The translations under genes were made by a program, and so were the position numbers. DNA of 6,541 nucleotides, taken from contig JAUXBD010000085.1 in the NCBI GenBank assembly GCA_030619585.1, positions 1 to 6,541 of the forward strand. Direction: 5' to 3'. How positions within the stretch are numbered: position 1 is the first letter of the stretch; each line of letters begins with the position of its first letter. The notes below the pieces were generated by a model, which worked only from the letters and a program-made list of their open reading frames with translations, ran no database searches and was not told the DNA's origin. Positions 6,223-6,541 of the stretch are shown one piece after another. This DNA is from Desulfobacteraceae bacterium (GTDB lineage Bacteria > Desulfobacterota > Desulfobacteria > Desulfobacterales > SURF-7).

Positions 6223-6541
6223 ATGAAAATAGCAATAAGCGGCAAAGGGGGCGTCGGCAAAACCACTTTCGCATCTCTTTTGATACGGACCCTTAACGAT
6301 CAGGGCAAACATGTACTTGCTATCGATGCTGACCCGGATGCCAATCTTGCTGCCGCACTGAATATACCGGGCAGTGAAAACATAGTTCCCATTGCAGATA
6401 TGAAGGATCTTGTTTATGAGAGGACAGGGGCAAAACCCGGAACCATTGGCGGGTTTTTTTCCCTTAACCCCAAAGTGGACGACCTTCCTGATTCCCTTTC
6501 CGCTAAATATGAAAACATAAAGCTGATGAGACTCGGCAAGG
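6223..6541 (+). CDS. CooC-type MinD-like ATPase, N-terminal part (nickel insertion, CODH/ACS maturation family); runs off the window
   Basis: The first 106 codons of a SIMIBI-class P-loop ATPase are present; the gene continues past the right edge. MKIAISGKGGVGKTT carries the deviant Walker A motif (GKGGVGKT, residues 7-14, with the signature lysine at 8). AIDADPDANL (33-42) is the Walker A' segment. ERTGAKPGTIGGFF and LNPKVDDLPD (66-90) are typical of the CooC/AcsF subgroup and not of MinD or ParA. CooC proteins use ATP-driven dimerisation to deliver nickel to carbon monoxide dehydrogenase, and AcsF serves acetyl-CoA synthase. Such proteins are common in anaerobes with the Wood-Ljungdahl pathway. 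The metal-binding CXC motif expected further along is outside the window, so the exact role cannot be fixed. The start ATG has AAGG 8 bp upstream. Confidence 0.85.
   Translation, partial: MKIAISGKGGVGKTTFASLLIRTLNDQGKHVLAIDADPDANLAAALNIPGSENIVPIADMKDLVYERTGAKPGTIGGFFSLNPKVDDLPDSLSAKYENIKLMRLGK

Overview
The window looks like a piece of an anaerobic Deltaproteobacterial (Desulfobacterota, probably Desulfobacterales) chromosome. This is inferred from gene content and style: moderate-to-low GC, an oxygen-sensitive ThiC/BzaF-type radical SAM enzyme, a long U32 Fe-S protein, a CooC-type nickel-insertion ATPase, a proteobacterial IHF-alpha and a dRS3/REP-like palindrome. No rRNA, tRNA, CRISPR array or insertion sequence was seen.

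Layout: 1-419 is AT-rich non-coding DNA with a perfect 20-bp palindrome at its left end. 420-2093 (+) is a membrane chemoreceptor. It converges on ihfA (2117-2398, -) with only 23 bp between them. A 164-bp divergent promoter region (2399-2562) separates ihfA from a ThiC-family gene (2563-3867, +). That gene is best read as BzaF (5-hydroxybenzimidazole synthase, anaerobic B12 lower-ligand pathway); short-form ThiC is the alternative. Its stop codon overlaps the stop of a decayed C-terminal fragment of a YjbQ-family gene (about 3864-3974, -), which lies directly behind the stop of a 661-residue U32 protein (3976-5961, -). A second divergent intergenic region (5962-6222) holds an ordered array of six 9-bp repeats just before a CooC-type ATPase (6223 to the window edge, +).

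The genes do not form one operon, because transcription direction alternates. The shared theme is anaerobic metallocofactor biology (two Fe-S enzymes and a nickel-metallochaperone ATPase), beside a sensory receptor and a nucleoid protein. The most notable points are the ThiC-versus-BzaF motif differences, the previously unmarked yjbQ remnant, and the repeat array upstream of the CooC-type gene. I found no strong evidence for a wholly new system.
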